Of a stretch of DNA of 64,000 bases, positions 9,489-18,029 are shown piece by piece. Below the pieces are notes generated by a model that did not search any database, was not told the DNA's origin, and was given only the letters and a program-made list of their open reading frames with translations. The number at the start of each line of letters is the position of its first letter. Positions within the stretch are counted from its first letter, which is position 1. The position numbers and the translations under genes are program-made. Source of the DNA: Streptomyces sp. DSM 15324 (GTDB lineage: Bacteria; Actinomycetota; Actinomycetes; Streptomycetales; Streptomycetaceae); contig NZ_KQ949035.1 in NCBI RefSeq assembly GCF_001514285.1, positions 186,001 to 250,000 of the forward strand. The letters are read 5' to 3'.

Positions 9489-12400
9489 TCAGACGCCGTC
9501 GAGCCCGCACTCGGCCCAGATGACCTTGCCCTCCGGGAGATAGCGCGTGCCCCAGGTCCGGGAGAGCTGGGCGACGAGGAAGAGGCCGCGCCCGCCCTCG
9601 TCGGTGCTGGCCGCCCGGCGCAGGTGCGGGGCCGTGTTGCTGGAGTCGGCGACCTCGCAGATCAGGGAGCGGTCGTGCAGCAGCCGTACCCGTACGGGCC
9701 CGGTGCCGTGCCGGATGGCGTTGGTCACCAGCTCGCTGAGGATCAGCTCGGCGGCGAAGGCGGCCTCGTCGAGTCCCCAGTCGGTCAGTTGTCTGATGGC
9801 CGCGGCACGGACCTCGCCGACCCGGGCGGGGTCGGCGGGCAGCTCCCAGGTGGCGATCCGACCGGGGTCCAGGGCATGGGTGCGGGCGACCAGCAGGGCG
9901 ATGTCGTCACACGGATGGGCGGGCGCCACCGCGTCCAGGATCGCCTGGCAGGTGTCCTCGGGGGTGCGCTCGGGGTGGTGGGCGAGGGCCCCGCGCAGCT
10001 GGTCGAGGACCAGGTCGACGTCACGGTGGCGGTCCTCGATGAGACCGTCGGTGTAGAGGACCAGCTGGCTGTCCTCGGGCAGGTCGATCTCGACCGCGTC
10101 GAAGGGCAGTCCGCCGAGGCCGAGGGGCGGTCCGGCGGGCAGGTCCGGGTAGGTCACACCGCCGTCGGGGTGGACCAGCGCGGGCGGCGGGTGTCCGGCT
10201 CGGGCCATCACACAGCGCTGCGAGGTCGGGTCGTAGACGGCGTACAGACAGGTCGCGCCGATGATGCCCACGCCCTCGCCCTCCCCCTCGGGGGCCTCGC
10301 GGTCGAGGCGGCCCACGAGGTTGTCGAGGTGGACGAGGACCTCGTCGGGCGGGAGGTCGAGTTCGGCGAAGCTGCGGGCGGCGGTGCGCAGCCGGCCCAT
10401 GGTGGCGGCGGAGAGCATGCCGTGGCCGACGACGTCGCCGACCAGGAGGCCTATGCGCGCGCCGGAGAGCGGGATGACGTCGTACCAGTCACCGCCGACG
10501 TCGGCCTCGGCGGGCAGATAGCGGTGGGCGACCTCGACGGTCTCCTGGTGGGGCAGCCCGTGCGGGAGCAGCCGGCGCTGGAGGGCCAGGACCATGGCGC
10601 GCTCATGGGTGTAGCGCCGCGCGTTGTCGATGGAGAGGGCGGCGCGGGTGGCGAGTTCCTGGGCCAGCGAGCGGTCGTCGTCGCCGAAGGGGGCGGGTTC
10701 CTGGGCGCGGTAGAAGCTGACGACACCCAGCACGACCCCGCGTGCCACCAGGGGGACGGCGATGAGCGAGTGCACCTGGGTGAGCAGGGTCCCGGTGTGC
10801 TCGGGGTCCTGGGCGAGCCAGCCCGCGGCGCTCGCCAGGTCCGGTTCCAGGACCGCCTGTCCGCCGGTCAGCGCGCGCCGCTGGGGCGCGGTCGGGCCGA
10901 AGTCGGTCCGCCTGCCGACGGGGGTGAAGGGCAGGTCGTCGCGGAGGCCGTGGATCACCGTCCGGCGCAGGTCGCCGACCGGGTCGGTGGACTCCTCGCC
11001 GCGCAGGACGGCGTCGGGCAGATCGACGGTGACGTAGTCGGCCAGGCGGGGGACGGCCGTCTCGGCGAGTTCCTCGGCGGTGCGACGGACGTCCAGGGTG
11101 GTGCCGATGCGGGCGCTGGCCTCGGACAGCAGTTCCAGCCTGCGGCGCGCCGCCAGGGCGTAGGCGCCGACCTGCGGCTCCCCGACCAGGACGAGCCCCC
11201 GGGCGGAGGGCGGCGGCTCGGGGGAACCGTTGGCGGCGGCACCGAGGCCGTCGGCGGTGACGCCCGCGACGCCGACGCCGTCGGCCCCGACGCCTGCGAC
11301 GCCGTCGGCGGTGATGCCTGCCGCTGCGGCTCCGGTGACGGAGACAGCCGCGGTTCCGGCACCGACTGCGCCTTCGGCTCCCGCGCCGTTGACTGTCGCT
11401 CGTTCGCCTCCTGCGCCGTCGACCGTGGCGTCGTCCTCCGCTGCGCCGCCGTGCCCGTTCGGCGTGTGCCCCACCGGTGGCGTGAGAGAGAGCCGGTCGA
11501 GCCGCGAGACGGCGGCGACGACGGCCGGCTCGACGGGGAATCCGACGGGGAGGTCCGGCAGCCGCTCGTCACCCCGGCCCGGTACGACGAGCGGTTCCCT
11601 GGACGCGAGGCGTTCCCCGGGCGTGGAGCCCGGCAGGACCGCCTCGATGGCGACGCCCTCCACGCCTGAAGCGCTCCGCATCGGGCGGCTCACGAGGGTC
11701 ACCCGCCGCCCGTCGGGCAGCGATACGTCCACGGCGGCCCGCTGGGCGCGGGAGATCAGCTCGGTGGCCTTCTCCATGAGCAGCGCCCGGTCACCGGGGC
11801 GCAGCCGCAGGTGCGGCGCACTCCCCTCACGGCCGTCGGCCGCATCGACTTCGGTGTCGGCTTCGGTGGCCAGGTACGCCCGCAGCAGTGCGCGTTCGCG
11901 CGCGGAGCTCTGTCCCAGCAGCCGGCGTTCCATGGCGCGGGCCGCCTTGCGGATCACGCCGCTGAGCGCCGGGGTCTCGAAGCCGCGCGGGTAGCCGAAG
12001 CACAGGACGCCCTCGATGCCGCCGCTGAGCGGATCGCGCACGGGCAGCGCGACACACGCGTTCGCCTGGGCGCGCTCGGCGAAGTGCTCGGCGCCGTAGA
12101 CCCGGATGAGCCGGCGTTCGGCGAGGGCGAGACCGATGCCGTTGGTGCCGGCGACCCGCTCGGCGAACACGAAGCCCGGGACGCGCTGGATCGCCGGAAG
12201 ATCGTGGGCCATGGACGCCTCGCCGAAGCGGCGCAGCAGGACCGTCCCGTTCGCGTCGGCGACGGAGATATTGATCTTGCTGCCGGAGAACAGGGACTCC
12301 AGCCGGTCGAGCACCGGCGCGGCCGCGCGGACGATACGGCCGTCCGCCTCGAAGTCGTCCCGGAAGGGCAGGTCGGACCGGTCCGGCGAGAGTCCCAGGG

Positions 12401-12518
12401 TCCGGCAGCGCTGCCAGGAGTCCAGAATGGAGAGCCGTACGCCGCGCTCGACGGACTCGCCCTGCAGAAACCGCTCACGGAACAGCGCGGGACCCGTGCC
12501 GTGCGTCGCACGCCCCAC
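9489..12518 (-). CDS. Multidomain SpoIIE-type Ser/Thr phosphatase with GAF domains and anti-sigma-like kinase domain
   Basis: About 1009 residues. In order: an AcoR-like GAF sensor region in the first 190 residues (SWQRCRTLGLSPD, then VAGTNGIGLAL), a linker domain, an Ala/Gly low-complexity stretch, a second GAF domain, a PP2C/SpoIIE phosphatase domain (ADVGGDWYDVIPL, LVGDVVGHG), and a C-terminal HATPase domain of the anti-sigma-factor kinase type with the N-box SELVTNAIRHG. Such proteins act in partner-switching control of sigma factors. The GTG at 12518 was chosen because GAAGGAGAG lies upstream. The frame stays open to 12746, but that part crosses an AT-rich promoter-like stretch near 12620-12655. 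No anti-sigma antagonist gene is adjacent. Confidence 0.85.
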   Translation of the reverse strand: MGRATHGTGPALFRERFLQGESVERGVRLSILDSWQRCRTLGLSPDRSDLPFRDDFEADGRIVRAAAPVLDRLESLFSGSKINISVADANGTVLLRRFGEASMAHDLPAIQRVPGFVFAERVAGTNGIGLALAERRLIRVYGAEHFAERAQANACVALPVRDPLSGGIEGVLCFGYPRGFETPALSGVIRKAARAMERRLLGQSSARERALLRAYLATEADTEVDAADGREGSAPHLRLRPGDRALLMEKATELISRAQRAAVDVSLPDGRRVTLVSRPMRSASGVEGVAIEAVLPGSTPGERLASREPLVVPGRGDERLPDLPVGFPVEPAVVAAVSRLDRLSLTPPVGHTPNGHGGAAEDDATVDGAGGERATVNGAGAEGAVGAGTAAVSVTGAAAAGITADGVAGVGADGVGVAGVTADGLGAAANGSPEPPPSARGLVLVGEPQVGAYALAARRRLELLSEASARIGTTLDVRRTAEELAETAVPRLADYVTVDLPDAVLRGEESTDPVGDLRRTVIHGLRDDLPFTPVGRRTDFGPTAPQRRALTGGQAVLEPDLASAAGWLAQDPEHTGTLLTQVHSLIAVPLVARGVVLGVVSFYRAQEPAPFGDDDRSLAQELATRAALSIDNARRYTHERAMVLALQRRLLPHGLPHQETVEVAHRYLPAEADVGGDWYDVIPLSGARIGLLVGDVVGHGMLSAATMGRLRTAARSFAELDLPPDEVLVHLDNLVGRLDREAPEGEGEGVGIIGATCLYAVYDPTSQRCVMARAGHPPPALVHPDGGVTYPDLPAGPPLGLGGLPFDAVEIDLPEDSQLVLYTDGLIEDRHRDVDLVLDQLRGALAHHPERTPEDTCQAILDAVAPAHPCDDIALLVARTHALDPGRIATWELPADPARVGEVRAAAIRQLTDWGLDEAAFAAELILSELVTNAIRHGTGPVRVRLLHDRSLICEVADSSNTAPHLRRAASTDEGGRGLFLVAQLSRTWGTRYLPEGKVIWAECGLDGV
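11224..11440. repeat. Degenerate short repeats encoding an Ala/Gly/Val linker in the phosphatase gene
   Basis: The coding strand repeats variants of a roughly 15-base GC-rich unit, producing a linker with recurring (V/I)TADG(V/L) and GADGVGVAG motifs between the sensor and second GAF domains. It reads as a flexible, length-variable spacer. Confidence 0.6.
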
Positions 12519-12774
12519 AGCGGCCTGCTCTCCTTCGGATCGAAACACGCCTCGCCTCACTCGGGCCCGCGTCCACTCGCCCTGTGGCCCCGTCCCCCTC
12601 CGGTCGCAGATGACCGGAGAACTATTTAATCCGACATTGAAGAGCATACGGACATAAGCGGCGTGAGTCATGGGCCGCCCGCGTTGGTCCGCGACGACCT
12701 CCGCCCGCCCCTCACGTGCGGTGACGTCCGGACGGCCGGTCGTCACAGAACGGCGACGGGGGTGACGGGCGACC

Positions 12775-13185
12775 CGGGCCCGTCGGGATGTTCAGCGGCG
12801 CCAAGACGAGCAGGAGTCCCCTGTGGAAGCCCGCGCTGAGCGCGCCGGTGCCCCACGGTCCGCGTTCCGTACGACGGCGGACCTGCCCCGTGCGCAGCAG
12901 CACCGCGTCCCCCTCGCCGAGCGTCGCCCCGAGCGCCGCCTTCGCGGCGAGGACGTCGCGGCGAGGACGTCGCGGGCGTGCACCGCCTGCCCCGGTGTCG
13001 GCCAGGGGACCCCGAGCGCGGTGGGCGGATCGAGCAGCACCCCCTCGTCACCGGGGCCCCAGTTCCGCCACCGCGCCGAAGCGGGCGCCGCCGACGGTGA
13101 CGGCCTCGCATGCCGTACGGCCGTCGTGGAGCAGGCCCCGGTAGCCGATGCGGGAGAGCGCATCTAGAGGCGTGATGGCTCGGTG
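12775..13185 (-). pseudogene. Cyclase-family (kynurenine formamidase-like) pseudogene, frameshifted and truncated
   Basis: Three segments in three reading frames join into one recognisable protein. First LDALSRIGYRGLLHDG to AVAELGP (about 13185-13056), then GDEGVLLDPPTALGVPW to AVHARDVLAA (to about 12960), then AAKAALGATLGEGDAVLLRT to GALSAGFHRG (to about 12785). These match, in order, the middle of actinobacterial cyclase-family proteins. One shift lies in the GC run near 13050-13060. The second coincides with a perfect 14-base tandem duplication at 12946-12973. The metal-binding HxGTHxDxxxH segment is degraded (TPLDALSR) and the C-terminal third is missing. It cannot make a functional enzyme. 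Confidence 0.75.
12946..12973. repeat. Perfect 14-bp tandem duplication causing a frameshift
   Basis: GGCGAGGACGTCGC occurs twice head to tail (12946-12959 and 12960-12973). Removing one copy restores the reading frame of the cyclase-family pseudogene across this point. It is a slippage-type duplication. Confidence 0.85.
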
Positions 13186-13318
13186 TCCTTGAAGGTCGAT
13201 TCGATGGAGTGCGACTGTAGAGAAGGGTCCTTCCTCCACAGCGATCTACTTCGGATCATCAACGCGTCAAAACCAGCCAACCGCATGTGCGGGCGCACCT
13301 TCAATAACTTCCCTACAG

Positions 13319-13504
13319 CAGCGGCGTCAGCGGAACCTCGACGCGCCCCTGGGGGCTCGCCCCCCACTCGGACGCGTCTCGCGTGCCGCGCGGCTGCTGT
13401 CCTGCGGCGAAACCACCGACCCGGCACCGCTGCCGGAGGTGCTCTCCCCGCACTGCGGTGACCACCTGTACGTCAACTGCCTGGTCATGTGGCGCGTTTC
13501 ATAG
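13319..13504 (+). pseudogene. Possible C-terminal relic of an unidentified gene
   Basis: A frame ending at TAG 13502-13504 has strong G/C third positions and reads LGRVSRAARLLSCGETTD, then CGDHLYVNCLVMWRVS. It has no start codon that would make a sensible gene, and about 130 bases of lower-GC, apparently noncoding DNA precede it. It resembles the end of a protein rather than random frame. I do not recognise the family. The rest of the 12.5-13.7 kb gap holds only this, the cyclase relic and promoter-like sequence. Confidence 0.3.
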
Positions 13505-13654
13505 CCGCCGCGGAGGCCGCGAGCCCAGTGCCCGCGAACGGCTGACACCGGGACCCGGCCGCCGCGGGCGTTCGGTACACCGTCCGCGGTGGTGCTCCCA
13601 CGCCGTTGGTCACCCGGGGCTTGACTCCCCCTTCCCGGCCCGGCGCCTGCCCAC

Positions 13655-13712
13655 GGGGATACATAAACCATCCTAAAATGGAACAAATAATCCATCGACG
13701 ATCGAGGGCAAC
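13655..13712 (+). promoter_or_regulatory. AT-rich promoter region and leader of the second SpoIIE-type phosphatase
   Basis: In otherwise GC-rich DNA, 13661-13692 is AT-rich and includes TAAAAT (about 13673-13678), a possible -10 element. It is followed by GAGGG four bases before the GTG start at 13713. No convincing -35 hexamer can be assigned. Confidence 0.35.
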
Positions 13713-16274
13713 GTGTCGACCAACGGTGTGGCGTCGGACTTGCACCCGTTCGGCGCCGCAAGTGTCGGCGAAGCGCCCGAGCGCGACGACGCGCTGGTCA
13801 GTGCCGTCGTCGGTGCCGTGGAGCTGACCGGAGCGCATACCGGAAGCGTGTTTCTGCTCTCCGGCGACCACCGCTCGCTCGTAGTGGCCGCGTCGTGCGG
13901 GACGCCGCCCTCCCTGCTCAGCGGGTGGCGTCGGATCCCGGTGAACAGCCGTCTGCCGGTGGCGGAGGCGTACCGGCGCGGGCGCATGGTCCACCTGGCC
14001 GGCGCGGAGGAGACGATGCGGCGCTTCCCCCAGCTCTCGGTCGCCCTGCCCTACCCGTTCGGCTCTGCGTCGGTCCCCGTACGGGCGGGCGAGCGGACCT
14101 TCGGCACCCTGGCCGTGGTGTGGACGGCCAGGCCGGACGGGACAGGGCTGTCGAGGGCGCAGCGTCGGCGGCTGCGCTCCGCCGCCGACCGGCTGGGCAC
14201 CGCCCTCGACGGACTGCGGGCCCGCGGCGCGTTCGGCGAGTACGACGAGCGGACACCCCCGGTAGTGGTCCCGCTGCCGTCCGCTCCGGTGATCAGGGTG
14301 GGCCTGTTCGACTGGAACCTCGACACCGGAGCCCTCACGGCCGACGACGAGCTGTGCGCGATCTTCGGAATGCCGCCCCGCGAGTTCGACGGACGGGCAG
14401 CCACCCTGGCGGCCATGATCGAGCCCGCGGATCTGCCCGGCTTCCGGTCCGCCGCCCGTGCCGCGGTCCAGGAACGCCACGTACTGGCACACTGCCTGCG
14501 CATCCGGGACGGCCGCGGAGGCCACCACACCGTCGAGCTGTGGGGCCGGATGCCCGAGAGCCCTGACGGCCTGGAGGCCTCGGCCCATCTGATCGGCGCC
14601 GTACTCGACTCCGGGAGCCGCATGGCCGCCGTGGCGGCGATCGAGCGGCTCGCGGACGGCTTCTTCACGCTCTCGCCCGACGGACGCCTCGCCTACGCCA
14701 ACCACAGCCTGGAGACTCTGCTGCGGGTCCGCTTGGACGAACTGCTCGGCCGACGCCCCTGGGACGTCCTGCCCTGGCTGGCCGATCCCGTGTACGAGGA
14801 CCGCTACCGGGCCGCCCTGGTCTCCCAGCAACCGGTCTCCTTCCTGGTTCGCCACCCATCGGACAAATGGCTGGTCTTTTCCCTCCACCCAGGCGCTCAG
14901 GGCATGACGGGGTGGGCCGCACCGGTGCGACAGCCCGTCCCGGCCGAGACCGGCCCCGGGGCAATCCTCACGGAAGGGGGGCCGCCCGCCTCCTGGTCGC
15001 CTCCGCCCGCAGCCCCGCGCGTGGGTTCCCTCTACCGGGTGCTCACGCTGGGCAGCGCGCTCACCGAGGCGGTCACCGCGCACGAAGTGTTCGAGGCCGT
15101 CGCCGAGCAGCTGCTGCCCGCTTTCGGCGGCCAGAAGCTGGCGATCACCGTGGTGGAGGAGCGACGCCTGCGCCTGCTCGATCAGCGCGGCTACTCGAAG
15201 CACTTTCTCGCCCGGTTCGAAGGCACTCCGCTGCATGCCCGGCTGCCCGTGACGGACGCGCTGACCTCCGGGGCCCCGTTGTTCGTCGAGTCCCGTGAGG
15301 AGCTTCTCGAGACCTACCCCGGGATCATGGTCAGTCCGTCCAACTCCTGGGCGTTCCTGCCCTTGATCGCCTCGAACCGCCCGGTCGGCGTCTGCCTGCT
15401 CGGCTTCGACGACGTCCACCGATTTCCCGACGAGGAGCGCGGAGTCCTCACCGCACTGGGCGGCCTCATCGCCCAGGCCCTGGAACGTGCCAGGCTCTAC
15501 GACGCCGAGTTCGCCCTCGCCCGCGGCCTGCAGAACGCGCTGCTGCCGCACCGGCTGCCCACACTGCCGGGCCTTGGTGTCACTGGACGCTATCTTCCGG
15601 GCACCAGAGGGATGGACATCGGCGGCGACTGGTACGACGTCATCCCCACCGGCGACGAGGTCGCGCTGATCGTCGGGGACGTCGAGGGCCACAACGTCGC
15701 GGCCGCGGCCGCCATGGGCCAGCTGCGCAGCGCGGTACGGGCCTTCGCCACCGCCGGCCACCGGCCGAGCGACGTCGTCGCCAACACCAACCGGCTCCAC
15801 ATGGACCTCGACCCAGCGCTCCTCGCAAGCTGCTGCTACGCCCGCCTCCACCCTCGCTCGGGGGTCGTGCGCATCGTCCGTGCCGGGCACCTCCCGCCCT
15901 TGCTGCGCCTGCCCGACGGACAGGCCGAAATCCTGGATGTGCCAGGCGGCCCTCTGCTCGGCATCGACGCAGCGGCACACTTTCCGGAAACGGAGCTGCG
16001 CCTCGTACCCGGGTCGGTCCTGGCCCTGTACACGGACGGACTGATCGAGAGGCGTGACTCGGACATCGGTTCCGACGTCGACCGGCTCCGCGCATCGCTG
16101 GCCCGCATGGGCGGAGGCGGCCTGGAGGATCTGGCCGACGCACTGCTGCGGAGTGCCTGCCGGTCCGCCGACAGGGTGGACGACATCGCCCTCCTGCTCA
16201 CCGAGTGCGCCCCGCCACCGCGGACGCGGACAAAGCCGACGTGCGCACACGCCGGCTCCGGCCCGACGCCGTGA
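13713..16274 (+). CDS. GAF-PAS-PAS-GAF-SpoIIE phosphatase
   Basis: An 853-residue cytoplasmic sensor phosphatase. A GAF-like domain covers about residues 25-165. PAS-like domains follow at about 190-290 (VGLFDWNLDTGALTADDELC) and 305-400 (ERLADGFFTLSPDGRLAYAN). A second GAF domain lies at about 435-590 and a PP2C/SpoIIE domain at about 610-840 (DIGGDWYDVIPTGDEVALIV, VRAGHLPPLLRL, LYTDGLIERR, DDIALLL). Unlike its neighbour at 9.5-12.5 kb it lacks the C-terminal HATPase domain, so it should only dephosphorylate an anti-anti-sigma factor. The GTG start has GAGGG close upstream. Ligands of the sensor domains are unknown. Confidence 0.88.
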   Translation: MSTNGVASDLHPFGAASVGEAPERDDALVSAVVGAVELTGAHTGSVFLLSGDHRSLVVAASCGTPPSLLSGWRRIPVNSRLPVAEAYRRGRMVHLAGAEETMRRFPQLSVALPYPFGSASVPVRAGERTFGTLAVVWTARPDGTGLSRAQRRRLRSAADRLGTALDGLRARGAFGEYDERTPPVVVPLPSAPVIRVGLFDWNLDTGALTADDELCAIFGMPPREFDGRAATLAAMIEPADLPGFRSAARAAVQERHVLAHCLRIRDGRGGHHTVELWGRMPESPDGLEASAHLIGAVLDSGSRMAAVAAIERLADGFFTLSPDGRLAYANHSLETLLRVRLDELLGRRPWDVLPWLADPVYEDRYRAALVSQQPVSFLVRHPSDKWLVFSLHPGAQGMTGWAAPVRQPVPAETGPGAILTEGGPPASWSPPPAAPRVGSLYRVLTLGSALTEAVTAHEVFEAVAEQLLPAFGGQKLAITVVEERRLRLLDQRGYSKHFLARFEGTPLHARLPVTDALTSGAPLFVESREELLETYPGIMVSPSNSWAFLPLIASNRPVGVCLLGFDDVHRFPDEERGVLTALGGLIAQALERARLYDAEFALARGLQNALLPHRLPTLPGLGVTGRYLPGTRGMDIGGDWYDVIPTGDEVALIVGDVEGHNVAAAAAMGQLRSAVRAFATAGHRPSDVVANTNRLHMDLDPALLASCCYARLHPRSGVVRIVRAGHLPPLLRLPDGQAEILDVPGGPLLGIDAAAHFPETELRLVPGSVLALYTDGLIERRDSDIGSDVDRLRASLARMGGGGLEDLADALLRSACRSADRVDDIALLLTECAPPPRTRTKPTCAHAGSGPTP

Positions 16275-16353
16275 GGCAGCCCGCTCTCCGACGCCGCTGT
16301 CACCTGCCATGTCGTGCACCATGCGGACAAGGGGTGGTCCGTCGGTGCCCTCG

Positions 16354-16776
16354 TCACGCAAGGAACGACAACCGCACCTGCCGACGAGGATTGTCCCTGT
16401 TCGTGTCCACGAGGCACACCGACTGCCAGGTGCCCAGTTCCAGCCGCCCGGCCACCACGGGCAGGGTCGCGTGGGGCGGCACGAACGCCGGCAGGACGTG
16501 GTCGCGGCCGTGGCCGGGGCTGCCGTGGCGGTGCTGCCAGCGGTCGTCGGCGGGCAGGAGGGTGTGCAGGGCGGCGAGGAGGTCGTCGTCGCTCCCGGCG
16601 CCCGTCTCGATCACGGCGATGCCGGCGGTGGCGTGCGGGACGAAGATGTTCAGCAGGCCGTCCCGCTCTCCGGCGGCCTCCCGCAGAAAGGCCTCGCAGT
16701 CCTGGGTGAGATCGACGACCCGCTCCCGGGTGCCGGAGGCGATGTGCAGTACTCGGGTGGTGAACGCGTCTGACAT
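16354..16776 (-). CDS. YjbQ-family protein (secondary thiamine-phosphate synthase-like)
   Basis: A 140-residue single-domain protein of the YjbQ/UPF0047 family: FVPHATAGIAVIETGAGSDD near residues 45-64, RHGSPGHGRDHVLPAFVPP in the middle and LGTWQSVCLVDTNRDNPRR near the end. These hold the conserved His, Glu and Asp residues of the family. Some relatives have weak thiamine-phosphate synthase activity, and the true role is unsettled. The ATG at 16776 begins the conserved sequence. An ATG at 16794 is also in frame. It is divergent from the flavoprotein gene, 65 bases away. Confidence 0.85.
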   Translation of the reverse strand: MSDAFTTRVLHIASGTRERVVDLTQDCEAFLREAAGERDGLLNIFVPHATAGIAVIETGAGSDDDLLAALHTLLPADDRWQHRHGSPGHGRDHVLPAFVPPHATLPVVAGRLELGTWQSVCLVDTNRDNPRRQVRLSFLA

Positions 16777-16841
16777 GCCACCATCCTGGCCCACGGACGG
16801 GTCCGGGGAAGATCCGCCCGACCCACATTGTTAGTTGAGGC

Positions 16842-18017
16842 GTGAACAACGTACCTGAGGTCGGGATACCCGGGGTGGGCATCCGTGAGGTCGACGTCGT
16901 GGTGATCGGAGCGGGCCAGGCGGGGCTGGCCGCGGCGTATCACCTGCGGCGCACCGGGTCCGAGCCGGAGCGCGACTTCGTGGTGCTGGACCACGCGCCC
17001 GGTCCGGGCGGCGCCTGGCAGTTCCGCTGGCCCTCACTGACGTACGGCAAGGTGCACGGGATGCACGCGCTGCCGGGCATGGAACTGACGGGGGCCGATC
17101 CGGCGCGGGCGTCGTCCGAGGTGATCTCCGGGTACTTCGCCGCCTACGAGCGGACCTTCGACCTGCGGGTACGGCGTCCGGTGGACGTACGGGCCGTGCG
17201 CGAGGGGTTCGGTGGGCGGCTGCTCGTGGAGACCTCGGGCGGCGCCTGGTCGACACGGGCGCTGATCAACGCGACCGGCACCTGGGACCGGCCGTTCTGG
17301 CCGCGCTACCCGGGCCAGGAGACCTTCCGGGGCCGGCAGGTGCACACGGCCGGCTATCCGGGGCCCGAGGCGTTCGCCGGGCAGCGGGTGGTCGTGGTGG
17401 GCGGGGGCGCCTCCGGCACCCAGCACCTGCTGGAGATCGCCCCGTACGCCGCCGCCACGGCCTGGGTGACACGGCGGCCTCCGGTGTTCCGCGAAGGGCC
17501 CTTCGACGAGGAGGCCGGCCGTACGGCGGTCGCGCTCGTGGAGGAGCGGGTGCGGCAGGGGCTGCCGCCGAGGAGCGTGGTGTCGGTGACGGGGCTGCCG
17601 TTGAACGACGCGATCCGGCAGGGGCTGGCGGACGGGGTCCTGGACCGGCTCCCGATGTTCGACCGGATCACCCCGGAGGGTGTGGAGTGGGACGACGGAC
17701 GCCGTGTGGACGCCGACGTCATCCTCTGGGCGACGGGCTTCCGGCCCGCCATCGACCATCTCGCACCGCTGCGGCTGCGCGGTCCGGGCGGCGGGATCCG
17801 GCTGGAGGGCACGCGTGTGGCCGCCGATCCGCGGATCCATCTGGTCGGCTACGGGCCTTCGGCGAGCACCATCGGCGCCAACCGGGCCGGCCGGGCCGCC
17901 GTACGGGACATCGGACGGCTGCTGTCCGAGGGGACCGGGAAGCCCCGGCCCGAAGCCGAGCCGGAACCGGCGCCGGAACCCGAACCCGGGACCGAGCCGG
18001 AGGCGGCCGCCGCCTGA
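16842..18017 (+). CDS. FAD/NAD(P)-binding flavoprotein monooxygenase-like
   Basis: A 391-residue flavoprotein with an N-terminal FAD-binding GxGxxG (GAGQAG near residues 23-28) and a second dinucleotide fold with GGGASG near residue 186. ATGFRP near residue 300 is the conserved ATG motif of flavin monooxygenases and related reductases. GGAWQFRWPSLTYG resembles the substrate-side loop of these enzymes. The C-terminus ends in a low-complexity Glu-Pro-rich tail (about the last 25 residues) that is probably disordered. GTG start. The substrate is unknown. Confidence 0.82.
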   Translation: MNNVPEVGIPGVGIREVDVVVIGAGQAGLAAAYHLRRTGSEPERDFVVLDHAPGPGGAWQFRWPSLTYGKVHGMHALPGMELTGADPARASSEVISGYFAAYERTFDLRVRRPVDVRAVREGFGGRLLVETSGGAWSTRALINATGTWDRPFWPRYPGQETFRGRQVHTAGYPGPEAFAGQRVVVVGGGASGTQHLLEIAPYAAATAWVTRRPPVFREGPFDEEAGRTAVALVEERVRQGLPPRSVVSVTGLPLNDAIRQGLADGVLDRLPMFDRITPEGVEWDDGRRVDADVILWATGFRPAIDHLAPLRLRGPGGGIRLEGTRVAADPRIHLVGYGPSASTIGANRAGRAAVRDIGRLLSEGTGKPRPEAEPEPAPEPEPGTEPEAAAA

Positions 18018-18029
18018 GGTTCCCTCGCG

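Noticed and set aside
12519..12746. N-terminal extension of the 9.5-12.5 kb phosphatase
   Set aside because: It crosses an AT-rich promoter-like stretch and lacks coding bias. A better ribosome-binding site lies before 12518.
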